Origin: CAYNSB01 sp964399625 | GTDB lineage: Bacteria; Planctomycetota; Phycisphaerae; Phycisphaerales; UBA1924 | Reading direction: 5' to 3' | NCBI GenBank assembly: GCA_964399625.1 | Contig: CAYNSB010000056.1 | Span: 1-20,260, forward strand | DNA length: 20,260 nucleotides | Shown here: positions 6,875 through 14,147 of the stretch, in pieces | How positions within the stretch are numbered: the first letter of the stretch is position 1 | Layout of the letters: every line of letters starts with the position of its first letter | The notes under the pieces: generated by a model | Seen by the model: only the letters and a program-made list of their open reading frames with translations | What the model was told of the DNA's origin: nothing | The model's database searches: none | Position numbers and translations under genes: made by a program

Positions 6875-7801
6875 CTAGCCCACGCGCCGCAGCACCGCCA
6901 TGCCGTAGTTCAGCGGCGCCGTGTACACCTCGCACACCTCGTACACCCCGTGCGCGACCGAACGGACGTGATCGATGATGTGCCTGGGGCCGGCATGGTC
7001 TCCGCACTGCTCGGGGTAGATATCGTGCAGGACGATGTACCCGCCCGTGTTGAGCAGCGGCTCCACCGCCCAAAGATCCTGGAGTGCCCCGGGCATCGAG
7101 TGGTCGCCGTCGATGAGCGCAAGGTCGATGCCCGCGGTGTGCTCGGACGGCTTGGTGTCCGAAGGCAACGGGGCGCCGCCGCGCCATTTCAGTTCCGTCG
7201 CCATCGCCTTGACGCGCTCGGAGCTGTTGCCGGGGTACAGACGAACGCGATGCGCGAGCCCCGCGCGCGCGAGGTGCTCGCCCACGATCTGATCGCGGGG
7301 GCGATCGGGCATCGCGGCGTCGCGCCACGGGCCCGGCGGAATGGGCGTGAAATCGTCGAAGCAGTGGATCAGCCCGTGCAACTGATCGGGCGCGGTGGGC
7401 GCGTGGGGCGGATCGTTCCGCGCCGCCTCCAGCGCCGACGCCATCCAGATCGTGCTCACGCCCAGGAACGTCCCGATCTCGATGACCGTGCGCGGGCGGA
7501 TGTTGCGCACGAGCGCGTGCAGAAAGAGCCCGGCCTCGGGCGACATCGATGCGGGGAACGCGAGCGGCGACGCGTACAGGTCCTTGAGCGTGCGCACCCA
7601 CGGGATCGACGCGTCGAGGTACTCGGGAAACTGCCACGCCTTGGGGTGGTGCTCGATGCTCCGAAGGAGCGGATAGAACCGGAAACGCGAACGATGCAGC
7701 GGCGTGCGATGGGGCGAGGGCGGGCCGCCGGGCAGCACCTCGATCGGCGCGTGCGGGGCCATGAGGCGCGTGCCGAGCTTGTAGCGGAGGGATCGGAGCA
7801 T
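6875..7801 (-). CDS. Class I SAM-dependent methyltransferase (Methyltransf_24-like)
   Basis: This 308-residue protein has a Rossmann methyltransferase core. The SAM-binding glycine motif is VIEIGTFLGVSTIWMAS (106-122). The later strand LALIDGDHSMPGALQDLWAV (228-246), followed by GGYIVLHDIYP (253-263), is the pattern of the Methyltransf_24 and O-methyltransferase-type families, where the acidic and HD residues often bind a metal or substrate. A roughly 100-residue N-terminal part is unassigned. The substrate cannot be told from sequence; its position next to an LPS-kinase-like gene suggests a sugar or cell-surface glycan, which is inference only. It lies 36 nt after the kinase gene but has its own TAGACT box 8 nt before the ATG. 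Confidence 0.82.
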   Translation of the reverse strand: MLRSLRYKLGTRLMAPHAPIEVLPGGPPSPHRTPLHRSRFRFYPLLRSIEHHPKAWQFPEYLDASIPWVRTLKDLYASPLAFPASMSPEAGLFLHALVRNIRPRTVIEIGTFLGVSTIWMASALEAARNDPPHAPTAPDQLHGLIHCFDDFTPIPPGPWRDAAMPDRPRDQIVGEHLARAGLAHRVRLYPGNSSERVKAMATELKWRGGAPLPSDTKPSEHTAGIDLALIDGDHSMPGALQDLWAVEPLLNTGGYIVLHDIYPEQCGDHAGPRHIIDHVRSVAHGVYEVCEVYTAPLNYGMAVLRRVG

Positions 7802-7809
7802 GCGCCCGT

Positions 7810-7815
7810 AGTCTA
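7810..7815 (-). promoter_or_regulatory. -10-like box of the SAM methyltransferase gene
   Basis: TAGACT on the minus strand ends 8 nt before the ATG at 7801. It sits in the 36-nt gap after the kinase gene, so the methyltransferase may have its own leaderless transcript even though the genes look like an operon. Confidence 0.45.
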
Positions 7816-7837
7816 GGAAAACTGGGCTGGTCGAGCC

Positions 7838-8716
7838 TCATTCGTGCGGAGATTTCAGCGGATTCACGCGGGGCGTGGGGTCCCCGTGAGCGTGGATCAG
7901 GGCCTCGACGCTGGTCCACCCGGCGCGGATGGCACGGCGTCGCAGGTCTCGCGGGAGCGGGGCCTGCGCGTCCAGGAACGACGCGAGCACCCGGAGGCGA
8001 AGCCCGCGCCGGATCGCCAGTCCGCACCCCGTCGGCTCGATGAGGAGCGAGGCAAGCATCCGTCGCACTCGGCGCCAGGAGTGGCGCCCCAGGCCCTGGA
8101 TCGCCACGCAGTCGATCATCGACACGCGCGGCTCATCGGCGGCGCGGTGCGTGCCATCGGCGGGATGCTCCTCGGACCACGCGACGATGAGGTTCGAGGG
8201 CTTGTGATCGCGATTGAACAGGCCCGCCCGCTCGAGGTCCGCGAGCTGCCGCCCCAGCACGCGGGCCAGCGCGTGCTGACGCTTGACGGTGACCGCGCCC
8301 GGGTCGGCATGGATCGCGGCGAGGACCTCCAGCAGCGTGCGCCCGGGCAGGGCCTCCATCGCGAGCCATTCGACGACCAGCCCTCCCCTGGCACGCTCGC
8401 TCAGCAGGGCGAGCCCGCGCGCCGTGGGGATGCTCGCGTGCTGGAGCCGTGCCGCGCCGCGCCAGTGCCGCCAGGCGCGCGAGGCGTGGAGGAGCTGCTT
8501 GATGCGGGGCAACCCCGGCCCGAGCTCCCACGCCTTGATCACGACATCGAGCCCAGCCATCGAGGCGCGATACACCGCGACGCCACGATCCCCCTTGAGC
8601 ACCTTGGCGCCCGAGGGGTCAAAGCCGCGCAGCGCGTCGCGCCACACGCGCGCATCCTGATCGGGAGCCACGCGCTCCACTCGGATGCCGGGCGGGAAGT
8701 GCGGGATGTGGCCCAT
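7838..8716 (-). CDS. WaaP-like lipopolysaccharide core kinase
   Basis: The 292-residue product is a small protein-kinase-fold enzyme of the lipopolysaccharide kinase (Kdo/WaaP) type; such enzymes phosphorylate sugars of the LPS inner core at the cytoplasmic face. Visible landmarks are VVIKAW with the putative ATP-anchoring Lys61, a hinge-like segment VVEWLAMEALPG (114-125), the catalytic loop NRDHKPSN (168-175) with Asp170 and Asn175, and MIDC with the metal-binding Asp202. A distant aminoglycoside-kinase-like or serine/threonine-type role is possible. The open frame runs back to 9031, but the region above 8716 belongs to the divergent glycosyltransferase; the ATG at 8716 has a TACGCT box 6 nt upstream. 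Confidence 0.75.
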   Translation of the reverse strand: MGHIPHFPPGIRVERVAPDQDARVWRDALRGFDPSGAKVLKGDRGVAVYRASMAGLDVVIKAWELGPGLPRIKQLLHASRAWRHWRGAARLQHASIPTARGLALLSERARGGLVVEWLAMEALPGRTLLEVLAAIHADPGAVTVKRQHALARVLGRQLADLERAGLFNRDHKPSNLIVAWSEEHPADGTHRAADEPRVSMIDCVAIQGLGRHSWRRVRRMLASLLIEPTGCGLAIRRGLRLRVLASFLDAQAPLPRDLRRRAIRAGWTSVEALIHAHGDPTPRVNPLKSPHE

Positions 8717-8722
8717 GGGCGG

Positions 8723-8728
8723 AGCGTA
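8723..8728 (-). promoter_or_regulatory. -10-like box of the WaaP-like kinase gene
   Basis: TACGCT on the minus strand ends 6 nt before the ATG at 8716. The identical hexamer stands at the identical distance before the hydrolase gene at 11609. It shares a 61-nt divergent intergenic region with the glycosyltransferase promoter. Confidence 0.55.
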
Positions 8729-8764
8729 TCGGGATCGCGACGCATGGATCGGCCCGCCCGCGGA

Positions 8765-8770
8765 TATGCT
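8765..8770 (+). promoter_or_regulatory. -10-like box of the glycosyltransferase gene
   Basis: TATGCT ends 7 nt before the ATG at 8778. No Shine-Dalgarno is present between it and the start. With the box at 8723-8728 it makes a compact divergent promoter pair. Confidence 0.55.
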
Positions 8771-8777
8771 GTCCTGC

Positions 8778-9638
8778 ATGCCCGATCTCGGCGCTGATAC
8801 AACCCCGCGGCTGCCCCTGGCCTTGTCGGTCGCGATCGTCTGCAAGAACAACGCCGGGACGATCGGGCGCACGCTCGAGTCCGTGCGCGGGCTGGCGAGT
8901 GAGATCGTCGCGGTGGACTCGGGATCGACCGATGGCACGATCGAGATTCTTGAGCAGCACGGGGCGCGGGTGATCCGCTCAGAGTGGCTCGGGCACGTCA
9001 AGACCAAGCAGAAGGCGCTCGAGGCGTGCACGCAGCAATGGACGCTTTGCTTGGATAGCGATGAGTCGGTTGAGCCCGACCTGCGGGGCTCGATTGTTTC
9101 GTTCGTCGGTTCGCCACCTCCCGGAGTGGCGGGCGCGCGGGTGCGCCGCGTGGTGTGGTACCGCGATCACCCGCTGCGCAATGCGTGGCAGCCCGAGTGG
9201 AGACTTCGCCTCGTGGCTCGCGGGCAGGCGGCGTGGAGCGGGCTCGATCCGCACGATTCCCTGCGCATGAGTTCGGCGCGTCGCACAATCGACCTGCGCG
9301 GCGTGCTGCGCCACGACTCCATCAGCACCTGGTCCGACTTCCTCGCCAAGCAGGCCTCGCACGCGCGGACGATGGCGTTGAGCCTGCACGCCGCGGGCAA
9401 GAAGCCGAGTTACTTCCGCCTCTTCGGCTCGCCCATCGGCGCGGTGCTCAAGCAGTTGGTGCTCAAGTCCGCGTGGCGGGATGGCTGGCCGGGCGTGCTG
9501 GCAGCGATGAGCACAGGGGTTGGCGCGGCGATGAAGCACATGATTCTGTTTGAAATCGCGCGTGCGAGCACGGCATCCAACGGCGGATCACCGATAACCA
9601 AGCTGGCCGCCGCTTCATCGCCCGATCCCAAACATTGA
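8778..9638 (+). CDS. WaaE/KdtX-like family 2 glycosyltransferase
   Basis: The 286-residue enzyme transfers a sugar from a nucleotide donor, probably onto the LPS core in the cytoplasm. The GT-A fold signature is clear: LSVAIVCKNNAGTIGRTLES (16-35), IVAVDSGSTDGTIEILE (43-59), then KQKALEACTQQWTLCLDSDE (77-96), in which LDSDE takes the place of the usual LDADE metal-binding motif. This arrangement is typical of the WaaE/LgtF-like inner-core glucosyltransferases. A C-terminal segment (212-262) is rich in hydrophobic and aromatic residues and may contact the membrane. An in-frame ATG at 8766 is the alternative start; 8778 is preferred because the TATGCT box overlaps the former. It is divergent from the WaaP-like kinase, which supports a shared role in LPS assembly. 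Confidence 0.85.
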   Translation: MPDLGADTTPRLPLALSVAIVCKNNAGTIGRTLESVRGLASEIVAVDSGSTDGTIEILEQHGARVIRSEWLGHVKTKQKALEACTQQWTLCLDSDESVEPDLRGSIVSFVGSPPPGVAGARVRRVVWYRDHPLRNAWQPEWRLRLVARGQAAWSGLDPHDSLRMSSARRTIDLRGVLRHDSISTWSDFLAKQASHARTMALSLHAAGKKPSYFRLFGSPIGAVLKQLVLKSAWRDGWPGVLAAMSTGVGAAMKHMILFEIARASTASNGGSPITKLAAASSPDPKH

Positions 9639-9663
9639 TCGAACGAGGCGTGGCGACTATGAT
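9635..9663 (+). promoter_or_regulatory. Sigma70-like promoter of the DEAD-box helicase gene
   Basis: TTGATC (9635-9640), exactly 17 nt of spacer and TATGAT (9658-9663) make the best full promoter in the window. The -35 box overlaps the glycosyltransferase stop codon. It implies a 5' leader of about 120 nt to the ATG at 9788, or about 225 nt to the ATG at 9896. Confidence 0.6.
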
Positions 9664-9753
9664 GATTCCGAGCGCGGCATGAGGTCGCGCCGGTTACGAG
9701 TGCTCGATGGGCCCGCGGCGGGAGTGCCGCCAAGCTGGGCGTATCGGGCGAGG

Positions 9754-9777
9754 AAAGGAGTCCCGCGGCGCCGCGGG
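9754..9777 (+). promoter_or_regulatory. Shine-Dalgarno followed by GC hairpin in the helicase leader
   Basis: AAAGGAG (9754-9760) has no start codon at normal distance. It is followed at once by the 16-nt palindrome CCCGCGGCGCCGCGGG (9762-9777), which can fold as a 6-bp stem with a GCGC loop. Folding would bring the Shine-Dalgarno to about 11 nt from the ATG at 9788. Whether this is used is unknown. Confidence 0.35.
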
Positions 9778-9895
9778 CGCCCCTGAGATGATGAACGCCC
9801 GAGGCCTCGCGTCCGTCGCACGGACCGCTGGAGGCACCGAACGTCTGTCATCTATCGGGGACGCGCTCGCAGCCGGTCGTGGGCTGAAAGGCTTG

Positions 9896-11497
9896 ATGAA
9901 CCCCGCTTCGTTCGACCCCGCATCGTCCCATTTTGAGCCCGCACCAACCAACGAATCGAACCAGACGTCGCCGGGCGTCCAGGGCGATTCCTCGAACGCG
10001 TCCGCGTCGGAAGTGCCCATCGCGCCCGACGCGCTGCGTGCCCCGAGCCTCGAGCCCGCCGGCGCCCATGGCCCATCGCCCGAGGCGATCGCCGAGATCT
10101 TCGACACCCAGATCACGTTCAAGGACCTGGGCATTCGCAACAGCATGCTCAAGGGGATCGAGGCCGCCGGCTTCAAACATCCCACGGGCATCCAGTCCAA
10201 GCTCATCCCCGCGATCCTGACGGGTCGCGACGTGATCGGGCAGGCCAAGACCGGCACGGGCAAGACCGCCGCGTTCGGTCTTCCGCTGTACAACATGATG
10301 CAGCGGAACATGGAGTTCCAGGCGCTGATCCTGGCGCCCACGCGCGAGCTCGCCATCCAGATCGCCGCGGAGCTGCAGGAGCTGGGCAAGTTCACGCCGA
10401 TCCAGGTCGCGCCGATCTACGGCGGGCAGAGCATCGCGAGTCAGGCGAGCAAGCTCAAGCGTCTTCCCGAGATCATCGTGGGCACGCCCGGGCGCGTGAT
10501 GGACATGGTCGAGCGCGGGCTCATCCACTTCCGCAACATCCGCTTCGCGGTGCTCGACGAGGTGGACCGGATGCTGGACATCGGCTTCCGCGAGGACATC
10601 CGCCACATCCTCGGAAAGACGCCCAAGGAGAAGCAGACGGTCTTCGTCTCGGCCACGCTCTCGTCCGAGATCGAGAAGCTCGCTCGCTCGTTCATGCGCG
10701 ATCCGGAGAAGATCGTCGCAACGACCGGGTCGCTCACCGTCAGCCTCGTCAAGCAGCACCACCTGCCCGTGAACCCATGGGACAAGCGGCGCCTGCTGCG
10801 CCACCTGCTCACGCACGAGGAGCCGGCGCTCACCGTCGTCTTCTGCCGGCTCAAGCGCACGTGCGACGAGCTCGCCGAGAGCCTGGGCCGCCACGGCATC
10901 GAGGCGTACGCGATCCACGGCGACCTGCCCCAGGGGCGGCGCAACGCGGTGATGGAGAAGCTGCGCACGGGCAAGCTCTCGGTGCTCATCGCGTCGGACC
11001 TCGCCTCGCGCGGGATCGACGTGGAGGGCATCACCCACGTCATCAACTACGACCTGCCCGACGATGTCGAGCTCTACGTGCACCGCATCGGACGCACCGC
11101 CCGCGCGGGGCGGGGCGGCACCGCGTGGAGCTTCGTCACGCCCGACCAGGGGTACCTGCTCACGCAGATCGAGCTGCTCATAAACGCCGAGATCCCCAAG
11201 CTCGAGTACCCGGACTTCACACCCGGCCCCCTGCCCGAGCACATCCAGCGCGAGCGGGCCGACCGCGAGCGGCGCATGAACACGCCCAACCGCCTGAGCA
11301 CGTCGGCCCCGGTGCTGCCCGCCAAGGGCGCGAGCGCCGCCCCGGCCCCGAGCGCGCCGACGGCGACTCCGGCGTCCGCTCCCGCCGCTCCCGCCGCTCC
11401 CCCACCGCTGGACCCGAGCAAGTTCCCGGGCGGCATCGTGCCCACCAAGCTCCCCGAGAAGCGGATGATGGGGCGCGTGCGCAGCGGGCGGCGCTAG
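9896..11497 (+). CDS. DEAD-box ATP-dependent RNA helicase with DEVD motif
   Basis: The protein (533 residues from this start) unwinds RNA duplexes using ATP, in ribosome assembly or mRNA turnover. All family motifs appear in order: Q motif with Gln100, motif I AKTGTGKT (117-124), Ia PTRELA (148-153), Ib TPGR (197-200), motif II DEVD (221-224) instead of DEAD, motif III SAT (252-254), motif V ASRGIDVEGITHVINYDLP (370-388) and motif VI HRIGRTARAGR (396-406). About 70 residues of low-complexity N-terminus precede the core. The tail (468-512) is rich in Ala and Pro and ends in basic residues (EKRMMGRVRSGRR). AAAGG lies 4 nt before the ATG at 9896; ATG 9788, in frame, is the main alternative (569 residues) and would fit the leader hairpin. 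RhlE-like is the likeliest subfamily, but not certain. Confidence 0.93.
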   Translation: MNPASFDPASSHFEPAPTNESNQTSPGVQGDSSNASASEVPIAPDALRAPSLEPAGAHGPSPEAIAEIFDTQITFKDLGIRNSMLKGIEAAGFKHPTGIQSKLIPAILTGRDVIGQAKTGTGKTAAFGLPLYNMMQRNMEFQALILAPTRELAIQIAAELQELGKFTPIQVAPIYGGQSIASQASKLKRLPEIIVGTPGRVMDMVERGLIHFRNIRFAVLDEVDRMLDIGFREDIRHILGKTPKEKQTVFVSATLSSEIEKLARSFMRDPEKIVATTGSLTVSLVKQHHLPVNPWDKRRLLRHLLTHEEPALTVVFCRLKRTCDELAESLGRHGIEAYAIHGDLPQGRRNAVMEKLRTGKLSVLIASDLASRGIDVEGITHVINYDLPDDVELYVHRIGRTARAGRGGTAWSFVTPDQGYLLTQIELLINAEIPKLEYPDFTPGPLPEHIQRERADRERRMNTPNRLSTSAPVLPAKGASAAPAPSAPTATPASAPAAPAAPPPLDPSKFPGGIVPTKLPEKRMMGRVRSGRR

Positions 11498-11596
11498 GCC
11501 AACGCCCCTGCGGCCCGATCTTGATCGAAGCCTGCGTCTGGCCGGCCCGCGCGTCGCCCCACGCCTCCGCACGGACCATTGAAGGACGACTCGCGG

Positions 11597-11602
11597 TACG
11601 CT
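11597..11602 (+). promoter_or_regulatory. -10-like box of the hydrolase lipoprotein gene
   Basis: TACGCT ends 6 nt before the ATG at 11609, the same hexamer and spacing as upstream of the WaaP-like kinase. No Shine-Dalgarno lies between it and the start. The rest of the 11498-11608 gap shows no clear terminator for the helicase gene. Confidence 0.55.
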
Positions 11603-11608
11603 TGCGAC

Positions 11609-12865
11609 ATGCGCACGGGACGCCCGCCGATCTCGATCCTCGTCGCTCCACTAATGTCGCTGTTGTGCCTCGCGCTTTGGGCATGCTCATCGAGCGTGTC
11701 GGGGCTCGTCCACGAGCGCGATGTGCCCGAGTTCGCGGCGCTGCTTGACGCGACCGGTGCGACGCCGTCGCGGGTCGATCGCATCGACGTGTCCGAGGGC
11801 AAGCAGTACAGCCCGACCGATCCTGGCGATCCACCGCAGCCCTGGCCCCCGCCCGAGCGGCATGTCGCGGTGCACCGCTACGGGGCGGACGATGCGCCAC
11901 GGGTGTACGTGCTGATCCACGGCATGATGTCCGACTCTCGCGCGTGGAGGTTCGTCGTCGGTGAGCTCGCCAAGGGCGCCGGCGTGTGGGTGGTCGATCT
12001 TCCCGGGTGCGGGCAGAGCGATGCGCCCAGCGATGACCGCTACGAGTACTCGCCGCAGCGGATGGCGATCGATGTGCTTCGCGCGATCGAGGTGTGCGTG
12101 TGGGAGGATGCGCGCGATCGCCCGAGCCTGGCGCGGCTGCCGGCGGGCGATCGACGCCCCGAAGTCCCCAAGCGCACGACCCCGCCGCCGCATATCACGC
12201 TCGTCGGACATTCGCTGGGCGGACGAGTGACGCTCCAGATCGCGGGTGCCCCCTCGGGTTCGCCCGATGCCTTCGCGCACGTGCGCTCGCTGGTGGACTC
12301 GTTCATCCTCGTCGATGCGCTCGACGTGAGCGTGCACCTTCAAGATCCGCGGTTCCGTCGGCTTGCGCTCGCGGGCGACTTCGAGATCGCGCTGGGCAGA
12401 TTCACGGGGCAGGTGCGGCAGTACACGGAGCGGGGCACGCTCGCCTCGGTCAGCCCTCCCACGCCCGCGCTGATCGAGGAGGCCCGCATCCGACAGGAGT
12501 ACATCAACAACGACGCCCGAGGACGGGCGACCCGCGCGATGGCCCGCAACGCGTTGTTCTGGACCAAGGATGGCCGGCCCGACTGGGCGCGGATCGAGGC
12601 CGCCGAGGCCCGGTATGCCAGCATCCGTCAGCCCGCGCTCATCCTCTGGGGCCGTCGGGACGAGATCCTGCCGCTGAGCATGGGGTACAAGCTCGCGGCG
12701 GAGCTGCCCAACGCGCGGATCGTGGCGATGCCGGGCGTCATGCACTCGCCGCAACTGGAGCAGCCCACGGAAACGATCCGCCTGATCCGCGAGTTCGTCT
12801 CGTCGCTGGCGAACGAATCGGGGAGGCCCGCGCTCCACGACGCGCCGGGGAAACCCACGCCATAG
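11609..12865 (+). CDS. Alpha/beta hydrolase, putative lipoprotein
   Basis: The 418-residue enzyme has an alpha/beta-hydrolase fold. The oxyanion segment VLIHGMMSDSRAW is at about 101-113, the nucleophile elbow GHSLGG puts Ser202 at the centre, LWGRRDEILPL carries the acid Asp351, and GVMHSP carries His379, giving a complete Ser-Asp-His triad. The N-terminus is basic, then hydrophobic, and ends LALWAC, with Cys26 as a possible lipidation site; Trp at -2 is unusual, so a lipoprotein is likely but not certain. The substrate (ester, lipid or epoxide) cannot be inferred. An M42-like peptidase gene begins 8 nt after its stop, suggesting co-transcription. The frame opens slightly upstream at 11579 (TTG), but the TACGCT box supports 11609. 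Confidence 0.85.
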   Translation: MRTGRPPISILVAPLMSLLCLALWACSSSVSGLVHERDVPEFAALLDATGATPSRVDRIDVSEGKQYSPTDPGDPPQPWPPPERHVAVHRYGADDAPRVYVLIHGMMSDSRAWRFVVGELAKGAGVWVVDLPGCGQSDAPSDDRYEYSPQRMAIDVLRAIEVCVWEDARDRPSLARLPAGDRRPEVPKRTTPPPHITLVGHSLGGRVTLQIAGAPSGSPDAFAHVRSLVDSFILVDALDVSVHLQDPRFRRLALAGDFEIALGRFTGQVRQYTERGTLASVSPPTPALIEEARIRQEYINNDARGRATRAMARNALFWTKDGRPDWARIEAAEARYASIRQPALILWGRRDEILPLSMGYKLAAELPNARIVAMPGVMHSPQLEQPTETIRLIREFVSSLANESGRPALHDAPGKPTP

Positions 12866-12873
12866 CCTTGCCC

Positions 12874-14133
12874 ATGCCGACCCCGATCTCTCCCGCGGAC
12901 CGAGCAACGCACCACCAGTGGCTCCTGGAACTCACGCAGATTCCCACCGCGGCCGGTCGCGAGCATCGGGTTGTCGCGTGGATCGAAGGCTGGGCCGCGC
13001 AGCGCCCGCACCTCACGCTGAGCAAGGACGACGCCGGAAACCTGCACATCTCGGCGAACGGCGCCCGCGCGGGCGAGGCGGGGCGATCCAGCGACGGCGC
13101 GCCCGCGCAGCCCCTGTACTTCACCGCCCATCTTGATCACCCCGCGTTCGTCGTCGAGCGCCTGACCGGGCCGACCGAGGTGCGCCTGCAGTTCCGTGGC
13201 GGCGTCATGGACGATTACTTCTTCGACGCGCGGGTCACGCTCCACTCGCGCGAGGGTGAGCGCGTCGGCGCGACGCTGCGCGGGTCGCTGCCCCCGCTCG
13301 ACGCGACGAGCAAGGACAAGTGCTACCGCGCGGAGCTGGATCGCCCGGCCTCGGGGCTGGGCGTGGGCGATGTTGCGACGTGGGAGTTTCCGCCCGCTCA
13401 GATCATCGACGGCATCATCCACACGCACGCCTGCGACGATCTCGCGGCCGCGGCGGCGGCCCTTGCGGCGTACGACGTGCTCCATGGCGCGTCGAGCGCT
13501 CGATCCACGCGTGAGAGCGGAGCGAAAGGGCAGGATGTGCGTCTGCTCTTCACGCGGGCCGAGGAGATCGGGTTCGTGGGCGCGATCGCGGCGTGCCGAT
13601 CCCGCACCATGCCCGCGGGCTCACGCGTGCTGGCCCTGGAGAACTCGCGGAGCTTTCCCGATTCGCCCATCGGGGGTGGGCCCATCGTCCGCGTGGGCGA
13701 TCGCCTGAGCGTCTTCTCGCCCTCGCTCACGGGCGCCGTGGCGAAGCGCGCGGAGGAAGTCGCGGGCGGCCCCGCCTCCCCCACCGCCAGCCAGAAGAAC
13801 GCGAGCCTGCCCACGTGGCGATGGCAGCGCAAGCTCATGGCGGGCGGCGCTTGCGAGGCGACGGTGTTCTGCGCCTATGGGTACGAATCGACGTGCCTTT
13901 GCCTGCCGCTGGGCAACTACCACAACATGGCGGACCTGACCGCGGTACAAGCGGGCACGAACACCACGCCGCCGCGCGTCGGGCGCGAGCACGTCTCCAT
14001 CGGGGACTTTGACGGGTTGGTGGACCTGCTCGTCGCGTGCGGCGAGCGCCTTCCCTCGGGCGACGATCCCGCGGGCGCCATGGCGATGGTGGACCGCATC
14101 TGGCGCGATCGTCAGAGCGTGCTCAGCGCCTGA
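12874..14133 (+). CDS. M42-like zinc aminopeptidase
   Basis: The 419-residue protein resembles the M42 aminopeptidases, dinuclear zinc enzymes that release N-terminal residues from peptides and often form large cytosolic shells. The putative ligands come in the expected order: FTAHLDHP (His86, Asp88), ACDDLAAA (Asp188), FTRAEEIGFVGA (Glu230 as base and Glu231 as ligand), ALENS (Glu256, where many members have Asp) and CLPLGNYHNM (His350). The central part (100-180) is the lid/dimerisation domain typical of the family, in loosely conserved form. A small insert occurs near 206-219. Endoglucanase annotation, common for this family, is not supported. It starts 8 nt after the hydrolase; a TAGCCT that overlaps the hydrolase stop lies 5 nt before the ATG. 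Confidence 0.82.
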   Translation: MPTPISPADRATHHQWLLELTQIPTAAGREHRVVAWIEGWAAQRPHLTLSKDDAGNLHISANGARAGEAGRSSDGAPAQPLYFTAHLDHPAFVVERLTGPTEVRLQFRGGVMDDYFFDARVTLHSREGERVGATLRGSLPPLDATSKDKCYRAELDRPASGLGVGDVATWEFPPAQIIDGIIHTHACDDLAAAAAALAAYDVLHGASSARSTRESGAKGQDVRLLFTRAEEIGFVGAIAACRSRTMPAGSRVLALENSRSFPDSPIGGGPIVRVGDRLSVFSPSLTGAVAKRAEEVAGGPASPTASQKNASLPTWRWQRKLMAGGACEATVFCAYGYESTCLCLPLGNYHNMADLTAVQAGTNTTPPRVGREHVSIGDFDGLVDLLVACGERLPSGDDPAGAMAMVDRIWRDRQSVLSA

Positions 14134-14147
14134 GCGCGACCGCCGGG

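Noticed and set aside
5741..7816. A 691-codon open frame on the plus strand across both methyltransferase genes
   Set aside because: The minus strand holds two complete enzymes with catalytic motifs. The plus frame has no motif and crosses the gap between them.
9848..11572. A 574-codon open frame on the minus strand opposite the helicase
   Set aside because: The plus strand carries all helicase motifs; the opposite frame is low-complexity shadow.
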